From positions 1 through 64,000 of the forward strand of contig JBGTSF010000005.1 of NCBI GenBank assembly GCA_041940425.1: a DNA stretch of 64,000 nt, read 5' to 3'. Below are positions 1 to 8,141 of the stretch, piece by piece. The stretch comes from DATHTS01 sp041940425 (GTDB lineage: Bacteria; Acidobacteriota; Blastocatellia; Pyrinomonadales; Pyrinomonadaceae). How positions within the stretch are numbered: the stretch's first letter is position 1; each line of letters starts with the position of its first letter. Under the pieces are notes generated by a model. That model saw only the letters and a program-made list of their open reading frames with translations, did not search any database and was not told where the DNA came from. The position numbers and the translations under genes are program-made.

Positions 1-207
1 AGATTCCTTCTCCGTCAAACCGAATCCGGCGGTCAGTGAATCGCCGAACGCGACTATCTTCGGTCGGTCGGTCGAATTAAGCGCGGGCGGCTGTCGCCGG
101 GTATTGTCGTTAGACTTTTTTTCGGCGGTCGAAATCCCGCAGGCAGAAATAAAAACCAGCGAGAAAGCGAAAAATAAAATTGTAATTTTTGTTTGATAAA
201 ATGTCAT
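1..207 (-). CDS. GDSL-family esterase/lysophospholipase lipoprotein, TesA-like (3' end outside window)
   Basis: Only the first 69 codons are present; the gene runs off the left edge of the window. The start is ATG at 205-207. The N-terminus is a lipoprotein signal peptide: a Lys-containing n-region, a hydrophobic stretch, then lipobox-like ISAC followed by G, so the mature protein is probably membrane-anchored. After a polar linker comes FGDSLTAGFGL, the block I nucleophile motif of SGNH/GDSL hydrolases. The GDSLTAG form is characteristic of TesA/arylesterase-type acyl-CoA thioesterase I and lysophospholipase. The rest of the catalytic domain (Asp-His block) is not visible, so substrate cannot be judged. 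Family assignment is firm, subfamily probable. Confidence 0.8.
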   Translation of the reverse strand, partial: MTFYQTKITILFFAFSLVFISACGISTAEKKSNDNTRRQPPALNSTDRPKIVAFGDSLTAGFGLTEKES

Positions 208-282
208 AACTAAGAAATCTGTAGTTAAGATGCAGTTTAGTTAAAAGTTATGTCTAAAAAATTTACTAACTATTCACTTACT

Positions 283-1036
283 TTAAACTGGAAGCTTAGA
301 AAAATGATAATTTACGAGCCGCTGTATCCAGGATAGAAATTCATCATAATCATGTCCGGCTTTAGCAAGATTACATTCTCGACAACAACTAACGACATTT
401 TCCTTTGTATAGCCCCGGCTGTTATCTTTACGATCTATTCCGCTATAAATAAATGAGTCGCCGCTTTTCGTTTTTCTGCAATTACTTGGGGGCAAACCGC
501 AATAATAACACTTACCTTCAAATAATTCGGTTAAATCTTCATCTGTCAAATCCCATTCCCGACCGGCTTTTTTGGCGTTTTTTTTTATATCCTTGAACAA
601 CCGTATTTCTAGCTGAAACACCTTTAGGTAATCGCTTACTTTTAGCTTGCCGACTAGCGACATCTCGCGCCAAACAACCGCAACTTCTCACCTGTCCGGT
701 AGTTAAATTCGCAGTTCTTACGATATTTTGTTTTCCGCAATCACAAAGACAAACCCAAAAACGTGTGTTGTTTTTGCTAAACCAAGTCTGAGCTACAAGT
801 CGTCCAAAACGGTTTCCTGTTAAATCTCTGTATCTGGTAGTGGTTTTACAACTCGCCGAACCACATGATTTGACTATTCCTTCACGTAAAGAATTGCTTA
901 TAATTTCCTTTACTTTTCCGCAAGCACATCTACACTTCCAATACCCTTGCCGACGCAATTCGGGATTAGTGCTTCTGCCGATAATTTCAAATTTATAGAA
1001 ACGCTGTCCGGTAAGATCGTGTTTTAAGTAACTCAT
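283..1036 (-). pseudogene. HNH endonuclease with two N-terminal Cys modules, broken by a +1 frameshift in an A9 tract
   Basis: Two overlapping minus-strand frames (539-1036 and 283-663) together make one phage/homing-type HNH endonuclease. The upstream part has two copies of a DLTGxRF...CxCxCGK...SCG module (about residues 8-60 and 69-120), the usual zinc/DNA-binding N-terminus of this family. The downstream part has CYYCG, then GIDRKDNSRGYTKENVV and CCRECN, the HNH/zinc core. The frames join at a minus-strand A9 run (578-586). With eight As the protein reads ...VVQGYKKNAKKAGREWDL..., matching the family; with nine it shifts and stops about 24 codons later. Restored length would be 250 aa. 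It ends 5 bp from the start of the DdrA-like gene on its 5' side. Sequencing error, true mutation or transcriptional slippage on A9 are all possible. Confidence 0.82.
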
Positions 1037-1041
1037 ATTGG

Positions 1042-1476
1042 TTATTGATTATAAAGCTCTAACCCTAAACCGAATTTCGCGCAGGCACGCCGGAGTGCCA
1101 TACTTTCGGCGTTAGAACTCGCATTTCCATAACTTTCCAGATCATCGTCTTCCTGTCCGGTCGCTTCGCGGTAAACGATGCCTTCGGCGCACGGAACGGA
1201 AAGGCGAACCGTCAGGATCAATTTTCCGGCGATGTTTTGAATATTTCTGATCTCGTAATTCCAACCCGGCGCGTAATGGTCGAGATATTTCACCGCGTCG
1301 TGCCAGGAGATATATTGGATTTCTTTTCCGCCCTGCTTGCGCGAGCGCAGATGGCGTTTCGCCACCGGTTTTGACAGGTCAGTGATAATGTCGCGGATCG
1401 AACGAAGCCCGGTTTTGTTTTCCGTAAACTCCGCCGCGTCTTCAAATTCTTCCAAAGTTTTTACCGCTTCAGCCAT
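1042..1476 (-). CDS. DdrA-like Rad52/Rad22-family single-strand annealing protein
   Basis: A 144-residue protein with the Rad52-superfamily pattern seen in Deinococcus DdrA and cyanobacterial relatives. It shows RSIRDIITDLSKPV near residue 25, then ISWHDAVKYLDHYAPGW, VPCAEGIVYREATGQED, and near the C-terminus NAESMALRRACAKFGLGL. These segments make the annealing core; the protein consists of little else, which fits a minimal DdrA-type protein. Expected role is binding of 3' single-stranded ends and strand annealing during break repair. The start is ATG at 1476, preceded by a GCGAGG-like ribosome site. The broken HNH nuclease gene begins 5 bp after its stop. No other phage-like genes are visible. 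Confidence in the fold is high; the biological role is inferred. Confidence 0.8.
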   Translation of the reverse strand: MAEAVKTLEEFEDAAEFTENKTGLRSIRDIITDLSKPVAKRHLRSRKQGGKEIQYISWHDAVKYLDHYAPGWNYEIRNIQNIAGKLILTVRLSVPCAEGIVYREATGQEDDDLESYGNASSNAESMALRRACAKFGLGLELYNQ

Positions 1477-1566
1477 AAAAATTTAACCTCGCAATTTTAA
1501 GATTCGTTTCACAGATGAAACAATAGCATTGGTGATAAAGGAAATCAAATTTCGCTTTTTGCCTTT

Positions 1567-2931
1567 TTAGTCTTGCCTCACGACTACCTCTCTTTCCGCC
1601 AGAGATTTCTGCACGCGGTTGTAGTAGCGCGTGACGGTCTCCAAATCCTGTTCGGCTTTGACGCTCGCCCGCGCCAGATCGAAAAGAAGCGCGGCTTGCT
1701 GTTTCATCAATTCGTGGCGTTCGGCGCGTTCTTCTTCATCTTTCAGTTCGAGATTTATCTTGCTCAGAATATTTATCGAATTGAGCTGGCGCAAAATGAC
1801 GGCGACGTTTCCGGCGGCATTTTGGCGGATTTGATTAAAGGCGAGATCAAAAAAATCTTCGAATTTCTGCTGTTCGATGATCAGGCGAAGATTTCCGTTT
1901 TTGAAAACATTCGACGGGCACGACGGGCGTTTCGCCAGAGCGGAAAGAACCGCCGTCAGGTAATCAACACAGGTCACGGCGGTCGTCGAATCGTTTATCG
2001 AAGGCGACAGAGCCTTGAGCGCGATGTCAACTATCTGCCGCAGACCGAATGCGACATCGCCCTCGATAGTGCGGTATGTGCCGATGTCGTATGCGCCGCG
2101 CATTTTATTTTCGATTTCGGGCGAAAGCTTAAACAATTCGTCATTCGGAAAAACATGCAGGATCGGTAAATCCCTGATCGTAAACTGCCCGATGCGTCTC
2201 TGCATTTTCAAGATCAGATCGTAGCGTTCGGCAATTTCGACAAGTCCGGTCGTGTCGGCGTTCTGGACATAACCGATGATATTGGAATTCACGGTAAAAT
2301 AATCTTTTTCTTCGAGCCGTTTTTTCGTCGGTTCGTCAATCTTATTTTCTTTCGGCAGAACGGGAAAAGTCTTGCGAATCTCCGCGATGGTTTCTTCCGT
2401 GATAAAGGCGATGATGCTCGTCGCCTGGATCGAAGCGGCGATGTGATGGATGTAATAGATCAGACTGCCGATCGAAACGAGTCCGAGAAACACACCGAAA
2501 ACGACCGAAAGCGACGGCACGAAATCGGCGCTCGGATTATCGCCGCCGTCGCGTATCGTCCGCAGAACGACGATGCAGTAAGCGAAAACTCCGACGAGAA
2601 TTCCAAGCACGACCTGATTGCCCGTATCGCGCATAAAATTTCGCAGAATACGCGGCGAAAACTGCGTCGAGGCAAGCGTCAAAGCGACGATCGTGATAGA
2701 AAAAGCCGTTCCCGCAACCGTTATAGAAGAACCGGCGATCACCGCCAGAACGTCGCGCGCGCCCGACGGCTGAACGCCGAACCAATCGGGAAAATATCCG
2801 AGCTGACTGCCGATAAAATAATCCGCTCCGACAAGAAGAAGTGCCAGCGCAATTCCGCCCGCGACCAGCAAAGCCGGAACGAACCAGAGCGTTGCCACCA
2901 AACTGTTCCAGTAATTTCTCGCTTTTGTCAT
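1567..2931 (-). CDS. DUF2254 family integral membrane protein
   Basis: A 454-residue protein. The N-terminal third is hydrophobic with about four membrane segments: around residues 10-38, a segment beginning VLAVIAGSSITVAGTAFSIT near 62-88, 106-125 and 138-165. The GSSITVAGTAFSITIVALTLAS segment and QFSPRILRNFMRDTGNQ are hallmarks of DUF2254. The soluble remainder contains the family's DIALKALSPSINDSTTAVTC motif (about residues 300-325), highly conserved in these proteins. The function of DUF2254 is unknown. It ends with a basic, helical tail. The gene lies 6 bp downstream of the acyl-CoA mutase stop on the same strand, so the two are probably co-transcribed, although no functional link is known. 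Confidence 0.85.
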   Translation of the reverse strand: MTKARNYWNSLVATLWFVPALLVAGGIALALLLVGADYFIGSQLGYFPDWFGVQPSGARDVLAVIAGSSITVAGTAFSITIVALTLASTQFSPRILRNFMRDTGNQVVLGILVGVFAYCIVVLRTIRDGGDNPSADFVPSLSVVFGVFLGLVSIGSLIYYIHHIAASIQATSIIAFITEETIAEIRKTFPVLPKENKIDEPTKKRLEEKDYFTVNSNIIGYVQNADTTGLVEIAERYDLILKMQRRIGQFTIRDLPILHVFPNDELFKLSPEIENKMRGAYDIGTYRTIEGDVAFGLRQIVDIALKALSPSINDSTTAVTCVDYLTAVLSALAKRPSCPSNVFKNGNLRLIIEQQKFEDFFDLAFNQIRQNAAGNVAVILRQLNSINILSKINLELKDEEERAERHELMKQQAALLFDLARASVKAEQDLETVTRYYNRVQKSLAEREVVVRQD

Positions 2932-2937
2932 TAATTT

Positions 2938-4527
2938 TTATACCGTAACGGCTTCACGGTATTCGCCCCAAACTTTTCTTAGTCTATTGGAAATCTCGCC
3001 GACCGTAACGTAATTTTCCACGCAGTCTAAAATTTTCGGCAAAAGATTTTCGTCCCCCCGCGCGGCATTTTCGAGTTTTGCCAGAGAGTTTTCAGCTTTT
3101 TCCGCGTCGCGTTTTTCTCTTACGGCGCGGACTCGTTCGATTTGATTCAGTTCGATCTGCGGATCAACTTTTAAGATCGGAATCGCTTCGTCTTCTTCGA
3201 TCTGAAATTTATTGACGCCGACGACAATCACTTCCTTTTTTTCGACCGCTTTTTGGTATTCGTAAGCCGCTTCCTGAATTTCGCGCTGGACATAGCCCGT
3301 TTCGATGGCTTTCAGCATTCCGCCCATCGCATCAATTTTTTCGGTATATTCGACCGCTTTTTGTTCCAATTGATTGGTCAATTCTTCAATCGCGTAACTT
3401 CCGGCAAATGGGTCAACCGTGTCAGCAACGCCGGATTCGTAGGCGATGACTTGCTGTGTGCGAAGCGCGATTCGCGCCGCCTGTTCGGTCGGCAAACTGA
3501 GAGCTTCATCCATCGAATTTGTATGAAGACTTTGTGTTCCGCCTAAGACCGCGGCGAGTGCCTGAATCGTCGTCCGCACGACGTTGACTTCCGGCTGCTG
3601 CGCCGTCAGTGTCGAGCCTGCCGTCTGCGTGTGAAAACGGAGCATCATTGATTTTTCGTTTTTCGCGCCGAAACGCTCTTTCATAGTTCGCGCCCAAAGC
3701 CTTCGCGCGGCGCGGAATTTAGCGATTTCTTCTAAAAGATTGTTGTGCGAATTGAAAAAGAACGACAGGCGCGGCGCGAATTCGTCAATTTCGAGACCTG
3801 CCGACAAAGCGGCTTCGATGTAGGCGATGCCGTCTGCCAGCGTGAAAGCGATCTCCTGCGCCGCCGTGCTGCCGGCTTCGCGGATGTGATAGCCGGAGAT
3901 CGAGATCGTGTTCCATTTCGGGACTTCCGACGCGCAAAAAGCGAATGTGTCGGTGATCAAACGCATTGAAGGTTTCGGCGGATAAATGTAGGTTCCGCGC
4001 GCGATGTATTCCTTTAAAATATCATTCTGGATCGTTCCCGAAACTTTATCGAATTCCACATTCTGCTTTTTCGCAACCGCCAGATAAAGACACAAAAGCG
4101 TCGAAGCGGTCGCATTGATCGTCATCGAAGTGGAAACCTGATCTAACGGAATTCCGTCAAAAAGCGTCAGCATATCATCGAGCGAATCTATCGCCACGCC
4201 GACTTTGCCGACTTCGCCCGCCGCCAGACTGTCATCCGAATCCAAACCGATCTGCGTCGGCAGATCGAATGCGACACTCAAACCTGTCGTCCCTTGCGAC
4301 AACAGATATTTATATCTTTCATTCGATTCTTCGGCGGTCGCAAAACCGGCATATTGGCGCATCGTCCAAAATATGCCGCGATACATATTCCGCCGCACGC
4401 CGCGCGTGTATGGAAATTCGCCCGGTTCGCCGATGTCGGTTTCAAAATCAATTTTGGTGTTTTCGGGATTAAAGTCGTTCGGCAGTTCGATGCCGGAAGA
4501 TGTCTGAAATTTTTCGCGCCGTTCCAT
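2938..4527 (-). CDS. Acyl-CoA mutase large (catalytic) subunit, methylmalonyl-CoA mutase type
   Basis: A 529-residue TIM-barrel mutase domain without the C-terminal B12-binding domain, as in split mutases whose cobalamin subunit is separate. Recognisable segments are FPYTRGVRRNMYRG and TMRQYAGF near residues 38-62, GLSVAFDLPTQIG, TIQNDILKEYIARGTYIYPP, ISISGYHIREAGSTAAQEIA, then RFHTQTAGSTLTAQQP and VDPFAGSYAIEELT. This is the adenosylcobalamin-dependent carbon-skeleton mutase family that interconverts methylmalonyl-CoA and succinyl-CoA. Isobutyryl-CoA or related mutases share the fold, so the exact substrate is not proven here. No B12-binding partner or MeaB chaperone is in the window. The start ATG at 4527 lies next to the heptamer-repeat region at 4535, and DUF2254 follows 6 bp downstream. 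Confidence 0.88.
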   Translation of the reverse strand: MERREKFQTSSGIELPNDFNPENTKIDFETDIGEPGEFPYTRGVRRNMYRGIFWTMRQYAGFATAEESNERYKYLLSQGTTGLSVAFDLPTQIGLDSDDSLAAGEVGKVGVAIDSLDDMLTLFDGIPLDQVSTSMTINATASTLLCLYLAVAKKQNVEFDKVSGTIQNDILKEYIARGTYIYPPKPSMRLITDTFAFCASEVPKWNTISISGYHIREAGSTAAQEIAFTLADGIAYIEAALSAGLEIDEFAPRLSFFFNSHNNLLEEIAKFRAARRLWARTMKERFGAKNEKSMMLRFHTQTAGSTLTAQQPEVNVVRTTIQALAAVLGGTQSLHTNSMDEALSLPTEQAARIALRTQQVIAYESGVADTVDPFAGSYAIEELTNQLEQKAVEYTEKIDAMGGMLKAIETGYVQREIQEAAYEYQKAVEKKEVIVVGVNKFQIEEDEAIPILKVDPQIELNQIERVRAVREKRDAEKAENSLAKLENAARGDENLLPKILDCVENYVTVGEISNRLRKVWGEYREAVTV

Positions 4528-4534
4528 ACTGTTT

Positions 4535-4669
4535 GTTCAAAGTTCAAGGTTCAAAGTTCAAAGTCGTATTTCAATAAAACTAACTTAAAAATATCATTTT
4601 TTGAAATATGAAAATATAATCTCGATTGTTTTTGAGCGGCAACTTTGAACTTTGAACCTTGAACTTGAA
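4535..4669. repeat. Inverted repeat with TTCAAAG heptamer arms
   Basis: The left arm (4535-4564) is four consecutive near-identical TTCAAAG/TTCAAGG heptamers; the right arm (4642-4669) is the reverse complement. The 77-bp loop is AT-rich. The element fills the gap between the divergent mutase and small hypothetical genes. It belongs to the window-wide class of oligomer-built inverted repeats. Confidence 0.85.
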
Positions 4670-4708
4670 ACTTTTTCCGTTGTCGCGTAGGATTTTTGAA
4701 AGAATCCG

Positions 4709-4972
4709 ATGCGGTTGGACGAAACGGCAAAAAAAGCGGTTCGAGAACTCGGCGACGCGATCAACAGCGCGGTTGAAAAAAGCGTTCGCGTCGCGGATGC
4801 CATCGAACATCTGCGCGAAATCGGCTACGAACCGCATCTCAATCTGAAACTCGAAATCGGCTTGCAGGAAATCACGCTCATCAAACAAACCGAAGACGTT
4901 CTGGAAAATTTCGAACTCGAACTGACCGACGAAGACGTGCGGACATTGCGCCGGATGAAAATAAAATTCTGA
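4709..4972 (+). CDS. Hypothetical 87-residue protein
   Basis: Starts at ATG 4709 after a weak GAAAG ribosome site. The protein is soluble and largely helical and acidic. It has an amphipathic N-terminal half (DETAKKAVRELGDAINSAVE) followed by a segment with two hydrophobic heptads and a C-terminal DEDVRTLRRMKIKF tail. I do not recognise a family. The codon use (GCG, CGC, GAA) matches that of neighbouring real genes and no stronger frame overlaps, which supports coding. It is divergent from the mutase and upstream of another unknown on the same strand, with a heptamer-repeat hairpin in between. Confidence 0.6.
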   Translation: MRLDETAKKAVRELGDAINSAVEKSVRVADAIEHLREIGYEPHLNLKLEIGLQEITLIKQTEDVLENFELELTDEDVRTLRRMKIKF

Positions 4973-4973
4973 G

Positions 4974-5041
4974 CAGGGACGAGGGACGAGGGACGAGGGA
5001 AAAGATTTTTTCTCGTCCCTCGTCCCTCGTCCCTCGTCCCT
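4974..5041. repeat. Perfect hairpin of GGGACGA heptamers
   Basis: The left arm (4974-5000) holds more than three tandem copies of GGGACGA. After a 12-nt A/T-rich loop, the right arm (5013-5041) holds four inverted copies (TCGTCCC). The stem is nearly perfect over about 27 bp. It begins immediately after the stop codon of the 87-residue gene and ends 5 bp before the TTG start of the next gene. Confidence 0.92.
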
Positions 5042-5045
5042 AATC

Positions 5046-5762
5046 TTGAACTATTTTAACTATTTCACTGAAATCGAAGAAACATTTATCCGCCGGCGCG
5101 GGCGCAATCTTTTGTTGTCGCCGCTCGATTGGGCGTTGATCGAAAGCTGGCAGGAGCGCGAGATTCCGCTTCAGATAATTTTGCGGGCAATCGAAAACGT
5201 CTTTGACGGCGTTGAAAAACAGCCCAACCGGAAACGCTCGGTCAAAAGTCTTTCCTACTGCAAGGAAGAAGTCGAAGCCCAATTTGCCGAATGGGCGGAA
5301 ATGCAGACGGGGAAGGAAGTTCAAAGTTCAGAGTTCAAAGTTCAAAGTTTCGAAGAAGATTTTCAAAGTTCGAACAGCGAACTTTTTTCTGCCGATACGA
5401 TTGAGAATCATTTGAAAAATATCCATTCCGAATTAGAAAAAGCGAAAGAAATTTTTTCGGGCGAAATGCGCGAAACTCTCGAACGGGTTTTGAATCGTTT
5501 GGACGAACTCCGGCAAAACACACCGAACGCGGAAAAGCTCGAAGAATCACTGGAAAAACTCGACACGCTGATTGACGAAAATCTTTTGACATCTGAAAAC
5601 GGCGCGAAAATTTCCGGGTTGAAAAAAGAGATCGAAAAAAATCTCGCTTCTTATAAATCAAAAATGGAACCGGAAGTTTATCAGAGAACTTTCGAACTGA
5701 TGCTCACGAAACGCTTGCGCGAAGAAGCCGCGCTGCCGCGTCTGAGTTTGTTTTATATTTAA
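5046..5762 (+). CDS. Conserved hypothetical helical protein with an in-frame repeat insertion
   Basis: Predicted 238 residues from a TTG at 5046, right after the GGGACGA hairpin; NYFNYFTEIEETFIRRRG reads like a genuine N-terminus. Residues 20-60 (LLLSPLDWALIESWQE and IILRAIENVFDGVE) form a compact helical block. Residues 115-200 are strongly charged and probably coiled coil. Residues 92-103 (VQSSEFKVQSF) are encoded by TTCAAAG heptamers (5319-5350), so the repeat lies inside the coding frame in a linker between the two helical parts. I know no characterised relative. Possibly DNA-associated given the basic, helical composition, but that is speculation. Confidence 0.65.
   Translation: MNYFNYFTEIEETFIRRRGRNLLLSPLDWALIESWQEREIPLQIILRAIENVFDGVEKQPNRKRSVKSLSYCKEEVEAQFAEWAEMQTGKEVQSSEFKVQSFEEDFQSSNSELFSADTIENHLKNIHSELEKAKEIFSGEMRETLERVLNRLDELRQNTPNAEKLEESLEKLDTLIDENLLTSENGAKISGLKKEIEKNLASYKSKMEPEVYQRTFELMLTKRLREEAALPRLSLFYI
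5319..5350 (+). repeat. TTCAAAG heptamer array inside a coding region
   Basis: About four tandem TTCAAAG/TTCAGAG units. The array is read in frame as VQSSEFKVQSF within the 5046-5762 protein. It has the same unit as the intergenic elements at 4535-4669 and 51464-51496. Confidence 0.85.
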
Positions 5763-5833
5763 TTTCGGCAAAAAATCCTTTATTTATCGTTTATAATCAA
5801 AATTCAAAAACTATAAATCAAAGGAGAAATTAA

Positions 5834-6160
5834 ATGAACAAACTAAAGATCAGAAAACTCGGAATTCTTTCCGTTGCTAAAATTCTGGCGGTTATTTATC
5901 TTGTCATCAGTTTGCTGATTTCCGTTCCATACGGGCTTTTTATCATAATTTTTTCGCTGATCGGCGCGGGCAGCGCGCGCGGCGAAGCCGCTTTTTTGGT
6001 CGGCGGCGGCGGCGTTGTGATGGGTTTTGTAGTCATGATCGCCATTCCGGTTTTTTACACGCTCGTCGGTTTTGTCGGCGGAGCGATCGTTGCATTGCTT
6101 TATAATTTATTCGCCGGAATGGTCGGCGGAATCGAGATCGAGGTGGAAAATATTCGTTGA
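5834..6160 (+). CDS. Small integral membrane protein of unknown function
   Basis: 108 residues; ATG at 5834 preceded by AAAGGAG. A short basic start (MNKLKIRKLGILSVAKILA) leads into one membrane segment (about residues 15-45) with a Gly/Ala-rich linker (GAGSARGEAAFLVGGGG). A second long hydrophobic stretch follows (about 58-95), and the tail MVGGIEIEVENIR is likely cytoplasmic. Similar two- to three-helix proteins with a GGIEIE ending are widespread in bacteria and archaea, with no known function. Its TGA stop overlaps the TTG start of the RNA methyltransferase gene (TTGA), so translation of the two is probably coupled. Confidence 0.7.
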   Translation: MNKLKIRKLGILSVAKILAVIYLVISLLISVPYGLFIIIFSLIGAGSARGEAAFLVGGGGVVMGFVVMIAIPVFYTLVGFVGGAIVALLYNLFAGMVGGIEIEVENIR

Positions 6161-7353
6161 AGAAAAAATATAAAGTCGGCGAAATGCTGGACGCGAAGAT
6201 CGAAAAGATCGTGCCGAACGGCTACGGTCTGGCTTTCGCCGAAAATCTCACAATTTTTGTTCCACTTGCCGCACCGGGCGACCGGCTTCGCGTTCGCCTG
6301 TATAAAATAAAAGACAAAACCGCCTTTGCCGAGATCGTCGAAATTCTCGAACCCTCCGAATTGAGAACTAAACCGCCGTGCGAATATTTCGGCAGGTGCG
6401 GCGGCTGTGATTTTCAGCAGTTGGATTATGAAAATCAACTCGCCGAAAAAGTTTCGATTGTCAGAGATTGTCTGACGCGAATCGGGAAAATAAATTTTGA
6501 AAAAGAGATCGGGATCATTCCGAGTCCGCGCCCTTTCGGATACCGCGCCCGCGCCCACTGGCACGTCAATTCCCGGCAGAAAAAAATCGGTTATTATCAA
6601 AGAAACACGAATAACGTAATTGACATCGAACACTGCCCGATTTTGACCGAAGATATGCAAGCGGTTTTGAACGGTCTGCGGGAAAACATGGATTGGGAAA
6701 GCGACTTGAGCGAAAAGTTCGCCGTCGAAGCAACGAGCGCGGGCGGAAAAGTTTCGATCTATTCGGACGAACTTTTCGAACCGACCGAAGAGATCTTTTT
6801 TGAAGCCGCGGGCGAAAAATATTTCTATTCGGCAAAGAGTTTTTTCCAAGGCAATCCGTTTTTGATCGAAAAATTAATTGACCTTGCTCTCGAAAACGCT
6901 TCGGGCAAAAACGCGCTCGACCTCTATTGCGGAGTCGGGCTTTTTACTTTACCGATGGCTCGAAAATTTGAAAATGTGACGGGCATCGAAGCAAACCCGC
7001 AGGCGATATATTTTGCAGAAAAATCCGCCGAACACGCGCGGCTTGAAAACATCCGTTTTTACGCCGAATCGGTTGACGATTTTCTCGATGAAAATGAATT
7101 GAGCGAAATTGATTTCGTCCTGCTCGACCCGCCGCGCGCGGGCGCGGAAAAGCGGACGATCTACAATATCATCAAGCTCGATCCGAAAGAAATTTCCTAC
7201 GTTTCCTGCGAGCCTTCGGGTTTAGCCAGAGACCTGCGCCGTTTTCTCGATGCCGGTTACAAGATCGAATCAATCACCGCGCTTGATCTTTTCCCGCAGA
7301 CGCATCACGTCGAAACGGTCGTGCGATTAATAAATCAAAATCAGTTCGCCTGA
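6157..7353 (+). CDS. TrmA/RumA-family RNA (uracil-5-)-methyltransferase
   Basis: 398 residues, SAM-dependent m5U methyltransferase of tRNA or 23S rRNA. It has an N-terminal TRAM-like beta domain (residues 1-65). CEYFGRCGGCDFQQL follows, carrying the iron-sulfur cysteines of RumA-type enzymes. YRARAHWHV then precedes the C-terminal Rossmann domain with LDLYCGVGLFTLPMA (SAM site, about residue 250), DPPRAGAEK, and catalytic YVSCEPSGLARDL (Cys nucleophile). The ending DLFPQTHHVETVV with the general-base Glu is typical. I cannot tell which uridine is modified. The start TTG at 6157 overlaps the preceding stop. The 3' end overlaps the convergent TPR gene by 13 bp. Confidence 0.88.
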   Translation: MKKKYKVGEMLDAKIEKIVPNGYGLAFAENLTIFVPLAAPGDRLRVRLYKIKDKTAFAEIVEILEPSELRTKPPCEYFGRCGGCDFQQLDYENQLAEKVSIVRDCLTRIGKINFEKEIGIIPSPRPFGYRARAHWHVNSRQKKIGYYQRNTNNVIDIEHCPILTEDMQAVLNGLRENMDWESDLSEKFAVEATSAGGKVSIYSDELFEPTEEIFFEAAGEKYFYSAKSFFQGNPFLIEKLIDLALENASGKNALDLYCGVGLFTLPMARKFENVTGIEANPQAIYFAEKSAEHARLENIRFYAESVDDFLDENELSEIDFVLLDPPRAGAEKRTIYNIIKLDPKEISYVSCEPSGLARDLRRFLDAGYKIESITALDLFPQTHHVETVVRLINQNQFA

Positions 7354-8057
7354 GAATTCGCCGCATATTCGCTAAAATTTGTAACCGCCGGATTGTTCGG
7401 ATTTACTTTTTTTAGAGCGTCTAAAGTTCTTCTTAAATTTTCCGTGTCCGATTTTTCCTTGTATGCGATGGCGAGATTTTGCAAGGTCAGTTCGTGATTC
7501 GGGTCAATGCCGAGCGAGATTTTGTATTCCTTGATTGCGCGGTCTGTCTCGCGCGGCGAGCGCAGGAAAAATGTCAGACCGTAATCGTTGCGCACATTGA
7601 TGTCTTTCGGATTTTTTTGCAGAGCCTTTTCATACCAATTTTCCGCCTGCTCGAATTTTTCCGCGTCGAAATACGAATTACCGAGTTTGACGAGCGGTTC
7701 GGTTTCGTTCGGGCGAAGTTTATTAGCCTGCTCGTAAAATTTCGCCGCGTCCTCGAAACGCCCGATCTGATAATACAAATCTCCGGCGGTCATCTGCGCT
7801 TCGAAATCTTCGGGACTGTTTCTCGCTTTTTCAATCGCTTCGCTTATCTGCGGCAGAGGCGCGTTCTGCGTCTGATCGCCGGACGGGACGAACGGCGGAT
7901 GATCGGGCGGCAGATTCGGATTGACCGTCGGCATCGCGTTCGCCGTCGTCGTGTTTGTTTCAACCGCGCTTCGATTGAGGCTGTTGGCAACCGTAAAACC
8001 GATGATCACACCGGCGAGCAAGCCGATGATTGCGAATAAAAAATTTTCTTTAGTCAT
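7341..8057 (-). CDS. Membrane-anchored TPR protein
   Basis: 238 residues. The N-terminal membrane helix (about residues 7-26, FLFAIIGLLAGVIIGFTVAN) is followed by a Thr/Pro-rich linker. From residue 80 onward there are at least three tetratricopeptide repeats, for example AGDLYYQIGRFEDAAKFYEQ, LGNSYFDAEKFEQAENWYEK and LQNLAIAYKEKSDTENLRR. This is a scaffold type of protein with its repeats probably in the periplasm. It lies downstream of the redox cluster on the same strand, separated from it by a palindromic repeat at 8070-8134. It may serve cytochrome assembly (NrfG/CcmH-like TPR proteins do) but nothing in the sequence proves that. Confidence 0.78.
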   Translation of the reverse strand: MTKENFLFAIIGLLAGVIIGFTVANSLNRSAVETNTTTANAMPTVNPNLPPDHPPFVPSGDQTQNAPLPQISEAIEKARNSPEDFEAQMTAGDLYYQIGRFEDAAKFYEQANKLRPNETEPLVKLGNSYFDAEKFEQAENWYEKALQKNPKDINVRNDYGLTFFLRSPRETDRAIKEYKISLGIDPNHELTLQNLAIAYKEKSDTENLRRTLDALKKVNPNNPAVTNFSEYAANSQAN

Positions 8058-8069
8058 AATTTTAAAAAA

Positions 8070-8134
8070 TCAGAACCGCGCACGGTAGTGAGCGGTTTGT
8101 GTTTTACCAAGTCGCTACCGCTCCTTGTTCTGAC
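8070..8134. repeat. REP-like palindrome, GTCAGAACC/GGTAGCG family
   Basis: Left arm at 8070-8097 (TCAGAACCGCGCACGGTAGT and following bases). Right arm at 8111-8134 (GTCGCTACCGCTCCTTGTTC then TGAC). The same core recurs at 26981-27014, 30402-30503 and 32650-32801. It sits between the flavoprotein and TPR genes and could act as a terminator or mRNA-processing hairpin. Confidence 0.75.
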
Positions 8135-8141
8135 CGGCAAT

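Noticed and set aside
1..1476. Prophage remnant
   Set aside because: Only a broken HNH gene and a DdrA-like gene; no structural, integrase or lysis genes.
4974..5041. Possible CRISPR array or spacer-repeat structure
   Set aside because: Units are 7 bp and contiguous, with no unique spacers and no cas genes nearby.
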